Made by a program: the position numbers and the translations under genes. Shown here piece by piece: positions 21,380 to 30,032 of a stretch of DNA of 64,000 bases; the stretch's first letter is position 1, and every line of letters starts with the position of its first letter. The stretch is from Ephemerocybe angulata. Its lineage: Eukaryota > Basidiomycota > Agaricomycetes > Agaricales > Psathyrellaceae. The DNA lies in the NCBI GenBank assembly GCA_013368325.1, contig JAACJK010000165.1, positions 992,001 through 1,056,000 of the forward strand, in the 5' to 3' direction. The notes under the pieces were generated by a model that saw only the letters and a list, made by a program, of their open reading frames with translations, was not told the DNA's origin and did no database searches.

Positions 21380-21987
21380 AGGAGGCGTCGGTTTGTAGTT
21401 GTTCGTTGTACGCCACCTCTCCTTATCTCGTCCCCTTTCTTCGGTGAGTTCTATTCTTTTTCTCGTTACACGTCCCCCAAACTAACTCCTTACTTCGTAG
21501 TCGACCTTGTCTCATGCCCCTTGTATGTCTGTTTTGGACTTCTTGTTCCGTTATTCCCTTTTATTTGTATCCTATCATCCTTGTACCCTTATGTAGTCTT
21601 ATTCTTGTAGTTCCATTGTCTTGTCCTTTGTTACCCAATTTCCACCTATCTTGCTCCAATCTCGGTGTGTGACCTTATGTGAGCCTCTGAATCTGACTTG
21701 GTAAAGTGTCTCCGGATCTGAGTCAATCATCATGTTAGTGATGACTTGTATCCCGTTCGAGTTGGAGTTGTATTGGGAATGTTGATCGAGTTGAGCTCCA
21801 GAAGAATTCAAACCCGGGTCCCCCTCCCCCAAACTCAGACTGATCGTCCCCGGTCAGAGTCTTACACCGAGACACACCCCGCTCGAGAAACCCATGGAAC
21901 CTTCGCGATTTGGAGCAGGCGGGGTCTCATATTCCATATAAAACGCAAAGCCACGCCGCCTGGCCCTGTCAAACCGCCTCAGATAAC
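21380..21987. other. Spacer between antisense genes A and B
   Basis: Non-coding, T-rich 3' region of gene A followed by the promoter region of gene B. No supportable frame. Confidence 0.6.
21937..21943 (+). promoter_or_regulatory. TATA box of antisense gene B
   Basis: TATAAAA, 45 bases before the ATG at 21988, the same arrangement as for gene A. Confidence 0.6.
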
Positions 21988-23583
21988 ATGGCCAATTCCA
22001 GTAGTACACCCGCCGGGCGTTCAAGCACGTCCGTTATCACCAAAGGGTATGACGCCCTATTGTCGACCACCGAATACTTGAAGCGGCAGCAAGCCTTCGA
22101 GGCGCGCGATGACCCGGCGTTGAGAGAGTACGCCACGCGCATGATGGCAGGCCTGGAGGAGGCCGTACGTTCCGCACTCCTGTTTACACACCGCTCATCT
22201 TGACGTGACCCTGTAGCTGGCATGGATCGAGTCCGATCCTGCTACCCTGCGCGAATCCTACGTTGGAAAGTTCCTCACCAAGGTGAACAACTTCCTAACA
22301 GAGTTCAACACAGCCAGCCAGCAGGCCAGCATGGAGAATCACTTCCCTCGTACTTTCAAGGATCGCATCCAGCTGCTGCGCGAGCGAAGCCGAGCCGCCC
22401 AGTCCGGTCAGACCGACTTTGATTCCACCATGACAGACCTCGGGCCGCTCCCCGACTTTGGGCCAAGCAACGCAGGCCGCCCAACCCAGAAGCGCACGGT
22501 GAGCGCCTATTTGATTGCCGGTTAAGCGCCCTCCCCCAAACTGACTCATTACTCCCTAGTTGAGCGAGTGGGCTGCTGGCAACCGCGCCGTGCCCACAAC
22601 TCGCCCTGCTCCACCCCGTACGCACTTCTCCATGTACCGCCTTACGCAGGTATACGCTGACGACGCCGTTATGACCAGAGTCGGTCCCAGCGCCACGCGA
22701 CACCGCGCATACTCGCACGATCCTAGCGGAAGCAGGGAAAGTGACCGCGTCGATGCCCTCCGCGTCCTTGGACGAGGAGGAACTCCACCAAGCCTCCACT
22801 TTACTCTCCGCACGTATGAACGTGACGCTGTTCGAGATCGAGCAGCTACTCGGCATCCACGCCTTACTTCGACGCTCGTGGGAGGATACTCAGACGCGCC
22901 AACAGACGCTCCAAGCCGCACGCGAGGCGAACGAAGCCGCAGCCATGAACGCCGCCATCGCCGCCACCGCTCAGCAGATGCAGCAAGAGCAGCGCGAGGC
23001 GAAGGCCGCGCCAGGTCCAGCAGTCGAAGCGAAGAAGGAGACGAAGAAGCAGGGGAAGGCGGTCGCGAGCGGGGAGATTTCGGCGAAGGAGAAGAAACGT
23101 CGTGGGAAGGAGGAGAAGAAGAAGGAGGTACAGAAAGGTACCAAGACCGAGAAAGAGGTGACAGAGAAGAAGGAGCAACAGAAGGAGGTCAAGAAGGGGG
23201 AAGTTCAGGAGACCTCCAAGCAGGAGGTCACCCGAACCACGCGGAGCAACAAGACCGCGGAGACGAAGGAAGAGACGTCGAAGCCGGGCGCATGGACGCG
23301 CCGCGACCCCATCCCCAAGACCGCTCGGTCCCCGTCGAAGAAGGTACAGCCCGCCACGCCCGCACGCGGCGCCGTGGTCGGTGTACCTGCCTCCTCCAGT
23401 GAGACCCGCGCTCGCACCGTTGCTGAACCGTCCGAGCCCGCCCTGCACGAAGCAGATGAAGTGGTATCAATCCCCACGTCCGAAGACGAAGAGGCGATGT
23501 CCGTTGACGAACCCGAAGGGTCAGTGTCGGTGTACGAGGATGGCAGCTCCCCGGCTGAAGAAAGTGACGAGGCATCAGCCTAA
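21988..23583 (+). CDS. Antisense gene B: coiled-coil, Lys/Glu-rich protein (unit 1)
   Basis: Exons 21988-22164, 22217-22498, 22560-22617 and 22679-23583, 473 residues. Introns 1 and 2 have GTACGT and GTGAGC donors. Intron 3 (22618-22678, GTACGC donor) is inferred because the reading frame must change and a TGA at 22672 has to be skipped. The N-terminal half is helical (KGYDALLSTTEYLKRQQAFE, YVGKFLTKVNNFLTEF). The middle (EELHQASTLLSARMN, then LEIEQLL-like heptads and a long Ala/Gln-rich stretch) predicts a coiled coil. The remainder is Lys/Glu-rich and ends acidic. No enzyme motif is seen. It runs opposite to pol, and its stop codon overlaps the pol stop codon tail to tail. Its neighbour gene A has the same layout of promoter and charged tail, so the two may act together. 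Confidence 0.75.
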
Positions 23584-26500
23584 TCTTCCTCCGCATTTTC
23601 ATCCAAGGTTTGTAGTTTCCCCATTCCCATAAAATTAAAATCCCTGTGTTCCCCCTGTTCCCCATCATCCAAAGATAGTTCCATTTCTGCCAGTGTATTA
23701 TTATCAATATCTATGTTTTCCATGAAGTCCTTTTCCAGAGGTATAGCCTTCCTGGGGTAGTAAGGAACCACCCTAAAAGCGCCAACCTTGCTCTGATGCA
23801 CCGCTCCATTAAGTTCCGCCAAGATATACGCGCCGCCCAGGTTTCGTGATACCACAACCATGGGACCCAGATAACGCGGCTTCATCTTCTTATTCAGGCT
23901 CGACTCAATGTTCGTGTTACGCATCAGAACCAAGTCACCCCGTTTGAAATTCCAGTTCTTGATAGTAGCCCTGTTAGCTTCAGCGTAGGCAGCGACACGA
24001 CGCCGTTTCTCCTCGCTGATCCTGGTCATGACCGAGCTGACGTGAGTCTGATGTTTAGCCAGAGCCCTAGCCCGGGAGGCTATCAAGTCCTCCGTAGACA
24101 TCATACCCGTGGGCGGCTCAGTCAGCCAAGTGGCTTCCTGAACGTCAAGCGGCGTGACAGGCTCCGCGCCTGTTAGGAGAAAGAAAGGCGAGCATCCCAG
24201 GCGTTTTCGGATAGTAATGCGGTCCGCCCACATAACATGGTGGAAGAACCAATACCACTTACTCGCGTCACCCCCCGTGGCTTTGTACAGGCTCTGTCGG
24301 ACGTCCCAATGAGGCCGCTCGATCTTCCCGTTTGCCCTCGAGTTGTATCCTGAGATAGCGATTTTCTTAATCCCATACTTCTTCTCGAGCCATTCCACTG
24401 CTGCAATCATGGGCTTCCCGTTGTCAGTGACAATTTCCCTTAGGCAACCCCATCGACAGATAATGTCTTCGAAAAGCCAGGCGCCTACAGCCGCCGCATT
24501 TTCCTTCCGGAGCGGCCTCCCTTCCATCCAAGATGTCAAATGGTCTCTCCCATGCACAATGTACCCACAGCCGTTACTGGCCGGGCTCATGTGCATGACA
24601 TCGATGTGCACCGTCTGGAACACCGACGGGGTTTCAGTCACAATGGGAGGGATTTTGACTAGGAGCTTCTGGCGCTGTTGACAGAGCAGGCACGTTTTAA
24701 CGTAGTTTTCAACGTTCCGATCCAGCTCCGGCCACCATACCCGCTTCAATAGTAATCCCTTGGTAGCGAAGGTCCCGCGGTGTCCCATAGCATCGTGGGC
24801 CGCTTTAAGCATATACATGCGTTTTTCTGAACCCACGACCAACTGATGCATACCATACCCATTTTCTTTCCTGAAGAGTCGACCGTCCTTTCCCAAGAAG
24901 AAGTGCTGCGCTGCCCGCTTGAACTTATCCCATTCCCCTTTTTCCACGCCTCGCGGCATCCGCGTCCTGTCCTTCTGCAGGAACCAGAGACGAATTGTAG
25001 GTAACCAAGCATCCATGCGTAATGCGGACGCCGTTCTCCATTCAGAAGGGTAATCCTCATCCGAATGTTCCGGCAGCACCTCTACGTTTACGAGGATATC
25101 GCTAGTTGCGGGACCTTGTGGGTCCCTGGCGCGCCCATTTACCTCTAACATATTGATGGCTGCCATCTGAGCGGCGTCACTATGAAAACCCGTTTCTACC
25201 CAAGTCTCGGACGCCTCCTCTTCACAAATCTCCTGTAGATAACCTCCCCTCGTATCAATGAGGTGCTTGAAGTCTTCAAACTCGAGCGGCTCAGGATCCT
25301 CAGGGTTAGGTTTGGAGAATGTGATAGGTTCGTCCGGGTCTATGTCCATTATTTCCTCGAACTCCTTTCTAGGCGGGTCGCCTGGCTGTGCACGCCGCCT
25401 GGAGAGACCGTCCGCTGCGAACGTCTTCCCTGGCACATGTTGTAACTCAAACTGGAACTTCCGAACCTGTTCGATCCAACGGTTAATGGTGGCATTCGGC
25501 CCCAGCTGAGGATTCTTGAGCATCCCCTGGATATATTGCGCATCCGTCTCCACGATGAGCGGCCTGGCCATGATGAGCATGTACTCATTTTCCTTGAGTG
25601 CTCTCACCAAGCCATAGAGTTCTCGCTTGGGCTGAGAGTAGTTAGCTTCAGGCGGCTTCAGCAGGGTCGACCCGAACTTGGCATAATGCCATTTCTTGGG
25701 GTCAGTTGGGTCCTGCTGACTGATGTACCATCCAACTGCAATGTACGAGGTGTCTACTGAGAGCTTGACTGGCATCCCAGAGGTGACATCCAGTGGTTTT
25801 AATACTGGCGCCTCGCTTACTGCCGTTTTCAAGTCCTCCATTGCTGCATCCTGCTCAGGCCCCCACTCGAACCTTATCTCCTTTTTCGTGAGTTTCTGGA
25901 TGGCGCTAGCCCGCGTGGCATAGCCCGGAATAAAGATCCTGAACGTGCCAACGGTTCCTAGGAATGCTCTGACGTCCGAAACGTCGCGACAAGGACCCCA
26001 TCTGGAGATTACTCCTACGCGGTCCTCAGTTGGTTTCCTGCCCTCGTATGAGCACAAGTGCCCCACCACTGTGAATTCCGGCACACACAGGAACGTTTTC
26101 TTCCCAGAAAACGTACCCCCGCAATACTTCATCCTTTGTATAATCCTATTGACCACTGTTAAATGTTCCCAAACAAACCTCCGAATCTCAGGATTCTCGG
26201 GAATAGTTTCGAAGCCGCCTCCTGGCAGTTCGTACCGCGTCTTCGGTCCCCTTACTGGAACATCATCTACAAACGGCTCAGTCCACTCCGGGATCTCAGG
26301 TTGAAGGATAGTAGTTACATCTTCGTGGAAGATGGGTACAGAGTTAGTCCAGCCCATGGGTAGCGTTACCAGCCGCATGGCTCCAAACGGTGTTTGAAAA
26401 GTGGTCAAGTCCCGATACCGCTCATCCAGAATCCGCTCGTCATATCCCACATACAAGTCCATGGTGGTGCCGCACGCATACCCTGCAAATCGGGCCGCCA

Positions 26501-27344
26501 ACTCCTCGGTGAGAGGTGGGAGGCCTGAGTGTGCAATGGTTACGGCGTTAAGCGGCTCCAAAGAATGTACGAGGCGTAGACTTTTTCCATCCTTCTTGAG
26601 AACGCAGAACCAACGGCTCCTATATGAGGATGACGAGGGTTCATACACACCAGAATCTATTTTGCCTTTGATGATATCGCAGATTGGTGAGAACAGGAAA
26701 GGAGGGATGGGGATGTTCTTCAGGACCCAGGGTTCGTGCGGGACAGTCGGGATTTTTACTGGGGGAAAGAAGTCCTCGCGGAACTTGCCCCGTTCAGACT
26801 CTTCCCATGCAAAAGCCTCGTTTTGTTCGGCCATTAGATGATGCGCCAGTTTCCTTTCTTCATCCATCCAGAACCCTGGATGGGCTTTATCGAACATCTC
26901 CATCCTTTCTTGCGTGTACCGCCCCTTGGGTGTGAACTCAGGCGGGTGCGTAGGCAATTCAGGCATCCCTGCTAAGGGATCTCCCTTAATTTCGCGTACC
27001 ACTTGGAACTCCTCCGGAACTATTCCATATACCGGCCTCACTTTCTTGTCAACCGGTTTGTACTTGGTTCCTTTGGAAACTCCTTTCACCCTGCCTGCCT
27101 TGTTCGGATTACCCGAAGGTTGTGACTCGGCGCTTGTTTTAGCGCCCGTCTGGAGGTATTGTTCGAACACGTCTTTTGCCTTTTGATCACCTGTTTCCTT
27201 TAATGCCTGTTGTAGATATATGGTTTTCAACTCATTTTCTGTAAAGCCCTCTTTCTGACCCGGCACTGCGAGGCCTGAGAAGCGCGCGAAGCCGCTCTCG
27301 TCCATTTCCACGAACAGTGCGACCTCTCCTTGATCATCGATCAA
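23580..27344 (-). CDS. pol: Retrotransposon pol: reverse transcriptase, RNase H, integrase (unit 1)
   Basis: 1,254 residues from the TTG at 27344 to 23580. Reverse transcriptase lies at about 200-440, with Asp296 (MDLYVGYDE), TPFGAMRLVTLPMGWTN near 318-334 and the catalytic FVDD at 358-361. RNase H is at about 525-650: Asp531, Glu575 (KRELYG), Asp601 (ETDAQ), then HVPGKTFAADGLSRR. Integrase has an HHCC zinc site (His850, His855, Cys885, Cys888) and catalytic Asp915, Asp974 and Glu1009 (34 residues between the last two). A GPY/F-like module (MKPRYLGPMVVV) is near 1154; no chromodomain is seen. There is no ATG at the start. The frame is -1 relative to the protease ORF, overlapping it in 27341-27374, so expression by ribosomal frameshift is likely. 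All catalytic residues are present, so the enzyme itself looks intact. Confidence 0.95.
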   Translation of the reverse strand: MIDDQGEVALFVEMDESGFARFSGLAVPGQKEGFTENELKTIYLQQALKETGDQKAKDVFEQYLQTGAKTSAESQPSGNPNKAGRVKGVSKGTKYKPVDKKVRPVYGIVPEEFQVVREIKGDPLAGMPELPTHPPEFTPKGRYTQERMEMFDKAHPGFWMDEERKLAHHLMAEQNEAFAWEESERGKFREDFFPPVKIPTVPHEPWVLKNIPIPPFLFSPICDIIKGKIDSGVYEPSSSSYRSRWFCVLKKDGKSLRLVHSLEPLNAVTIAHSGLPPLTEELAARFAGYACGTTMDLYVGYDERILDERYRDLTTFQTPFGAMRLVTLPMGWTNSVPIFHEDVTTILQPEIPEWTEPFVDDVPVRGPKTRYELPGGGFETIPENPEIRRFVWEHLTVVNRIIQRMKYCGGTFSGKKTFLCVPEFTVVGHLCSYEGRKPTEDRVGVISRWGPCRDVSDVRAFLGTVGTFRIFIPGYATRASAIQKLTKKEIRFEWGPEQDAAMEDLKTAVSEAPVLKPLDVTSGMPVKLSVDTSYIAVGWYISQQDPTDPKKWHYAKFGSTLLKPPEANYSQPKRELYGLVRALKENEYMLIMARPLIVETDAQYIQGMLKNPQLGPNATINRWIEQVRKFQFELQHVPGKTFAADGLSRRRAQPGDPPRKEFEEIMDIDPDEPITFSKPNPEDPEPLEFEDFKHLIDTRGGYLQEICEEEASETWVETGFHSDAAQMAAINMLEVNGRARDPQGPATSDILVNVEVLPEHSDEDYPSEWRTASALRMDAWLPTIRLWFLQKDRTRMPRGVEKGEWDKFKRAAQHFFLGKDGRLFRKENGYGMHQLVVGSEKRMYMLKAAHDAMGHRGTFATKGLLLKRVWWPELDRNVENYVKTCLLCQQRQKLLVKIPPIVTETPSVFQTVHIDVMHMSPASNGCGYIVHGRDHLTSWMEGRPLRKENAAAVGAWLFEDIICRWGCLREIVTDNGKPMIAAVEWLEKKYGIKKIAISGYNSRANGKIERPHWDVRQSLYKATGGDASKWYWFFHHVMWADRITIRKRLGCSPFFLLTGAEPVTPLDVQEATWLTEPPTGMMSTEDLIASRARALAKHQTHVSSVMTRISEEKRRRVAAYAEANRATIKNWNFKRGDLVLMRNTNIESSLNKKMKPRYLGPMVVVSRNLGGAYILAELNGAVHQSKVGAFRVVPYYPRKAIPLEKDFMENIDIDNNTLAEMELSLDDGEQGEHRDFNFMGMGKLQTLDENAEED

Positions 27345-27374
27345 ATCCTCGAGAGCCGAAAATGCTCTCCCGCT
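27341..27374 (-). promoter_or_regulatory. Putative -1 frameshift window, protease to pol
   Basis: The pol frame is closed upstream by a TGA at 27375-27377 and the protease frame by the TGA at 27341-27343, so the switch must fall in these 34 bases. CAT TTT CGG in the zero frame offers a run of four T where a Phe tRNA could slip back one base. No textbook heptamer is seen. Confidence 0.4.
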
Positions 27375-28270
27375 TCAGCCTCGAACTGCGCAGGAATCTT
27401 CCCCCTAGGGTAGGAAGGGATAGTGATTCTGCGCTCATTGTTCGGGTCAGTCAGCGTGATGGTATGGCTACCATCTGCGTGGCAGGCCGATACTGCTCTC
27501 ATGACCGCCAAGAACGGCCTTCCCAGTAAGAAGCGGTACGCAGCGTTGCGTACAACATGAAGCTGCACATATGCTACCACTCCGTTTCCACAATCTATGG
27601 GCACGTTCCTAGCCAATCCTAGAGAGGAAGCCGTGGTCTTGTTAGAGGACTGAAGTCCAATCACGAAGTCCGGATCCCAGCCAATGCCCAACTTCAATGC
27701 TGACTCCTCACTGCACGAACACACTTGAGAGCCTTCATCGAAGATGGCCTCTTCATGTTTCGCGTTGTTGATGCGGGGAAAGAAAGCGCGAATGGGTAGT
27801 GATTCTGAAGCGGTGATCAGGGGCTTGCCCCTCTGTCGAGCGGGGTCGTCGGTCTGTAGGAAGATTTCAACCGGGTCGGGGATAATGAGTGACCCATCGG
27901 GTATGCGTTCCACGCCGTCTGCTTGATACGCCTCTCCGAGAGGTAAATCCTCAGGTCCCAACTGCACAAAAGTTTCCACCATTGGTGTAGCCTCCGTACT
28001 GTCTTCCGAACCGGTCTCCCCTAGGAATATGCCTAGCAATTCCTTTTCGGCCTCTTCCTCCGTCAAACCTAAGTTCAAGTTGATCTCCATCAGTTCCTCT
28101 GATAACGCCGCTTGAAGTCTTCTCGCTGCGTCTCGTTCGGATTCTGACTTTGCTCCAGCCGGTCTCCTTTTCTTCATGATTTCTTGCGCCGCCGTGCGGG
28201 CAGCTGGAGACAAAGACAAGAGGTCCTGGATGGTTACAGGGTAAGTCATTTTAAAGACCTCGCTGATCAC
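27341..28270 (-). CDS. Retrotransposon protease region (unit 1), 5' end cut by nested element
   Basis: 309 residues from a GTG at 28270. The N-terminal ~100 residues are charged and helical (VTIQDLLSLSPAARTAAQEI). The aspartic protease core follows: AIFDEGSQVCS with Asp178 at the expected catalytic place (DEGS instead of the common DSG/DTG), and LLGRPF at 248-253. The nested LTR element ends four bases before the start of this frame, and the sequence on its far side (linker ORF, 29661-30032) continues in the same frame. The start shown is therefore only where the break lies, not a natural initiation site. It ends with TGA at 27341-27343, inside the overlap with pol. Confidence 0.8.
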   Translation of the reverse strand: MISEVFKMTYPVTIQDLLSLSPAARTAAQEIMKKRRPAGAKSESERDAARRLQAALSEELMEINLNLGLTEEEAEKELLGIFLGETGSEDSTEATPMVETFVQLGPEDLPLGEAYQADGVERIPDGSLIIPDPVEIFLQTDDPARQRGKPLITASESLPIRAFFPRINNAKHEEAIFDEGSQVCSCSEESALKLGIGWDPDFVIGLQSSNKTTASSLGLARNVPIDCGNGVVAYVQLHVVRNAAYRFLLGRPFLAVMRAVSACHADGSHTITLTDPNNERRITIPSYPRGKIPAQFEAEAGEHFRLSRI

Positions 28271-28273
28271 CTC
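28270..28273. repeat. Target-site duplication of the nested element (CCTC)
   Basis: CCTC before the left LTR, repeated at 29666-29669 after the right LTR. Removing the element and one copy restores an uninterrupted reading frame between the linker and protease ORFs. Confidence 0.8.
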
Positions 28274-28550
28274 TGAAGGCGCAACGATGCGTCTGAGTGC
28301 GAAGGGGGTTCGGGCCTCGTTGTCGACGACTCACGTAGCTCGTAGGGTAGAGGAACTAGATGTATTCTGGCGCAGAGGGGGAATCGGAAGGAAGGTGGGT
28401 GAGCTACATGGGGGGAAGAAGCTAAGGATTGAAACGGAACGATCTCGACATAAAAAAACATATCGGAAAGCTCCGAAACTCCGACATAGGGGTATCCATG
28501 ATCTAAATGAGGTGACGTGATCAGCGCGTACGCCGGTTGCGTTCCCTACA
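28274..28550 (-). repeat. Nested element 3' LTR, unit 1
   Basis: 277 bases, starting TGAAGGCGCAAC and ending CGTTCCCTACA on the plus strand. It pairs with 29389-29665. Confidence 0.85.
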
Positions 28551-29366
28551 TCTCCCAGGAACTTCTCGTACTGACCCTAGGTCAGTGCGACACTTGCGAG
28601 TCGTGATAGCGAAGTCGTAGTCGAGTCTTGATCTTCAGCACAAAACCGCCCTATCGATGCGTATCTTCTGACAACTTGAGGCTACGGCTCGGGGCTTCGA
28701 ATGAGGATGCGACGGCGATACGCGATGCGACTTGAAAGTGCCCACGGATTGTGGACTAGAGTTGGTGACGGACAGGTTGCATGGGGAAGGAGGGACAGAG
28801 TCAACGCTGGAACGTGGGATGGCTGCTGAATGATGTTGCTTGGATGGTGCCGTGTTGGAGACCTTGCTGGTCGCAGAAGCATTCGGAGGACGATGGTGGT
28901 GGTAGGCGACGTGAGTGTAGAGCGAATAAACGAACGAGACGTGGTACGAATGGTGAACGAGACGAGGATGCAACCCCCAGGCACACGGGCCCAGTCGTAG
29001 GTTGCCGATGACGAAACGAGACGCCGAGTAAACTGAATCCCCATGCCTCAACTGTTGGGCATGGCCGACTACTCCAGGCAGCTACCGTGACTATCAGGGA
29101 CTCGTAAGTTTGACTAGCCGGGCAGTACTGAGCTGGGCGCTGAGAATTGAACGTGGTGGAGGTGTGCGGCGAGCGATGCGATGCGATGCGACGAGCATGA
29201 TGAGGCTTGAGGTCCGGAAGTGGGAACGGCGAGCGATAGGGGTAGGCAGCGACGGCGATGGTTGGGACTCCAGATCCGGGATTGCAATAGACGGAGTGGT
29301 GAAGGAACGAGTGGGAAGAAGTACGACGTACGAGCCAGAGGTGAGTGTCTCGAACAAAGGATGGAA

Positions 29367-29386
29367 CCCCCTCGCGGTGGGCTCCA
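29367..29386 (-). promoter_or_regulatory. Primer-binding site of nested element, unit 1
   Basis: The minus strand reads TGGAGCCCACCGCGAGGGGG, beginning TGG as required to pair with a tRNA 3' CCA end. I could not name the tRNA. Confidence 0.65.
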
Positions 29387-29388
29387 GT

Positions 29389-29665
29389 TGAAGGCGCAAC
29401 GATGCGTCTGAGTGCGAAGGGGGTTCGGGCCTCGTTGTCGACGACTCACGTAGCTCGTAGGGTAGAGGAACTAGATGTATTCTGGCGCAGAGGGGGAATC
29501 GGAAGGAAGGTGGGTGAGCTACATGGGGGGAAGAAGCTAAGGAACGAAACGGAACGATCTCGACATAAAAAAACATATCGGAAAGCTCCGAAACTCCGAC
29601 ATAGGGGTATCCATGATCTAAATGAGGTGACGTGATCGGCGCGTACGCCGGTTGCGTTCCCTACA
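29389..29665 (-). repeat. Nested element 5' LTR, unit 1
   Basis: Partner of 28274-28550; differences such as GATTG versus GAACG near 28428/29543 and ATCAG versus ATCGG near 28522/29637 suggest some age. Confidence 0.85.
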
Positions 29666-30032
29666 CCTCCACAACCCTTGCTTTGTCTATACTGCTAGTC
29701 CGCTTGGGCTGTACCCCTTTTTCTCCCTGCCTAGGCGGTTTGGGATCAGGTCGCGCGCCAGGCGCTTCCTCCCTCCTTTCCGCCGGGACGGGCTGCGTCC
29801 GTAGAGGTGGAACATCGACATATGGGAACATCTTCGGCCTAGGCGGCGAGATGATTTCCAAGCCGTGTGGTTCCAACCTTTGTTTTGTATTGTTTTTGGG
29901 TTTTCCTATTTTTCTGACTACCTCTTCCTCTTCTTCATCTTCGCTCTCCGTTTCTGTTTCTACTGAAGCTGCCCGGGGCTTACTTCCACTCGCTCGAGGA
30001 GGATTCGGGTGTCCCTTCCTCGAGCTCTTCAA
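29661..30032 (-). CDS. Linker ORF between gag and protease (unit 1), truncated by nested element
   Basis: 123 residues, basic and Pro-rich at the start (SSRKGHPNPPRASGSKP), then an acidic stretch (TETESEDEEEEEVV). It ends SIDKARVVEV where the LTR of the nested element supplies a stop codon. It has no ATG. The frame is -1 relative to gag and overlaps the gag stop at a T5-TGA sequence (30026-30038), a plausible slip site for the Phe codon. It was continuous with the protease ORF before the nested insertion. It is therefore the upstream part of a pro-pol frame rather than a separate gene. Confidence 0.7.
   Translation of the reverse strand: MKSSRKGHPNPPRASGSKPRAASVETETESEDEEEEEVVRKIGKPKNNTKQRLEPHGLEIISPPRPKMFPYVDVPPLRTQPVPAERREEAPGARPDPKPPRQGEKGVQPKRTSSIDKARVVEV

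Larger units (their letters stand above)
28274..29665 (-). mobile_element. Nested non-autonomous LTR element (TRIM-like), unit 1
   Basis: 1,392 bases with 277-base direct terminal repeats at 28274-28550 and 29389-29665 (TG...CA ends, differing at only a few positions). The 838-base interior has no convincing coding frame. On the minus strand, two bases after the right LTR, the sequence TGGAGCCCACCGCGAGGGGG is identical to the primer-binding site of the host retrotransposon. The purine-rich stretch before the left LTR also ends GGGAGA like the host's. This fits a terminal-repeat retrotransposon in miniature that borrows the host element's enzymes; mobilisation in trans is inference. Confidence 0.85.

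Noticed and set aside
22864..23448. Leu-rich minus-strand frame of 194 residues
   Set aside because: It is the antisense shadow of the Lys/Glu-rich coding region of gene B.
28682..29051. Open frames of 60-140 residues inside the nested LTR element
   Set aside because: Biased Ser/Pro/His composition, overlapping frames on both strands and no motif; treated as non-coding.
29367..29386. Naming the priming tRNA
   Set aside because: The 3' end implied by the primer-binding site did not match a tRNA I could recall with confidence.
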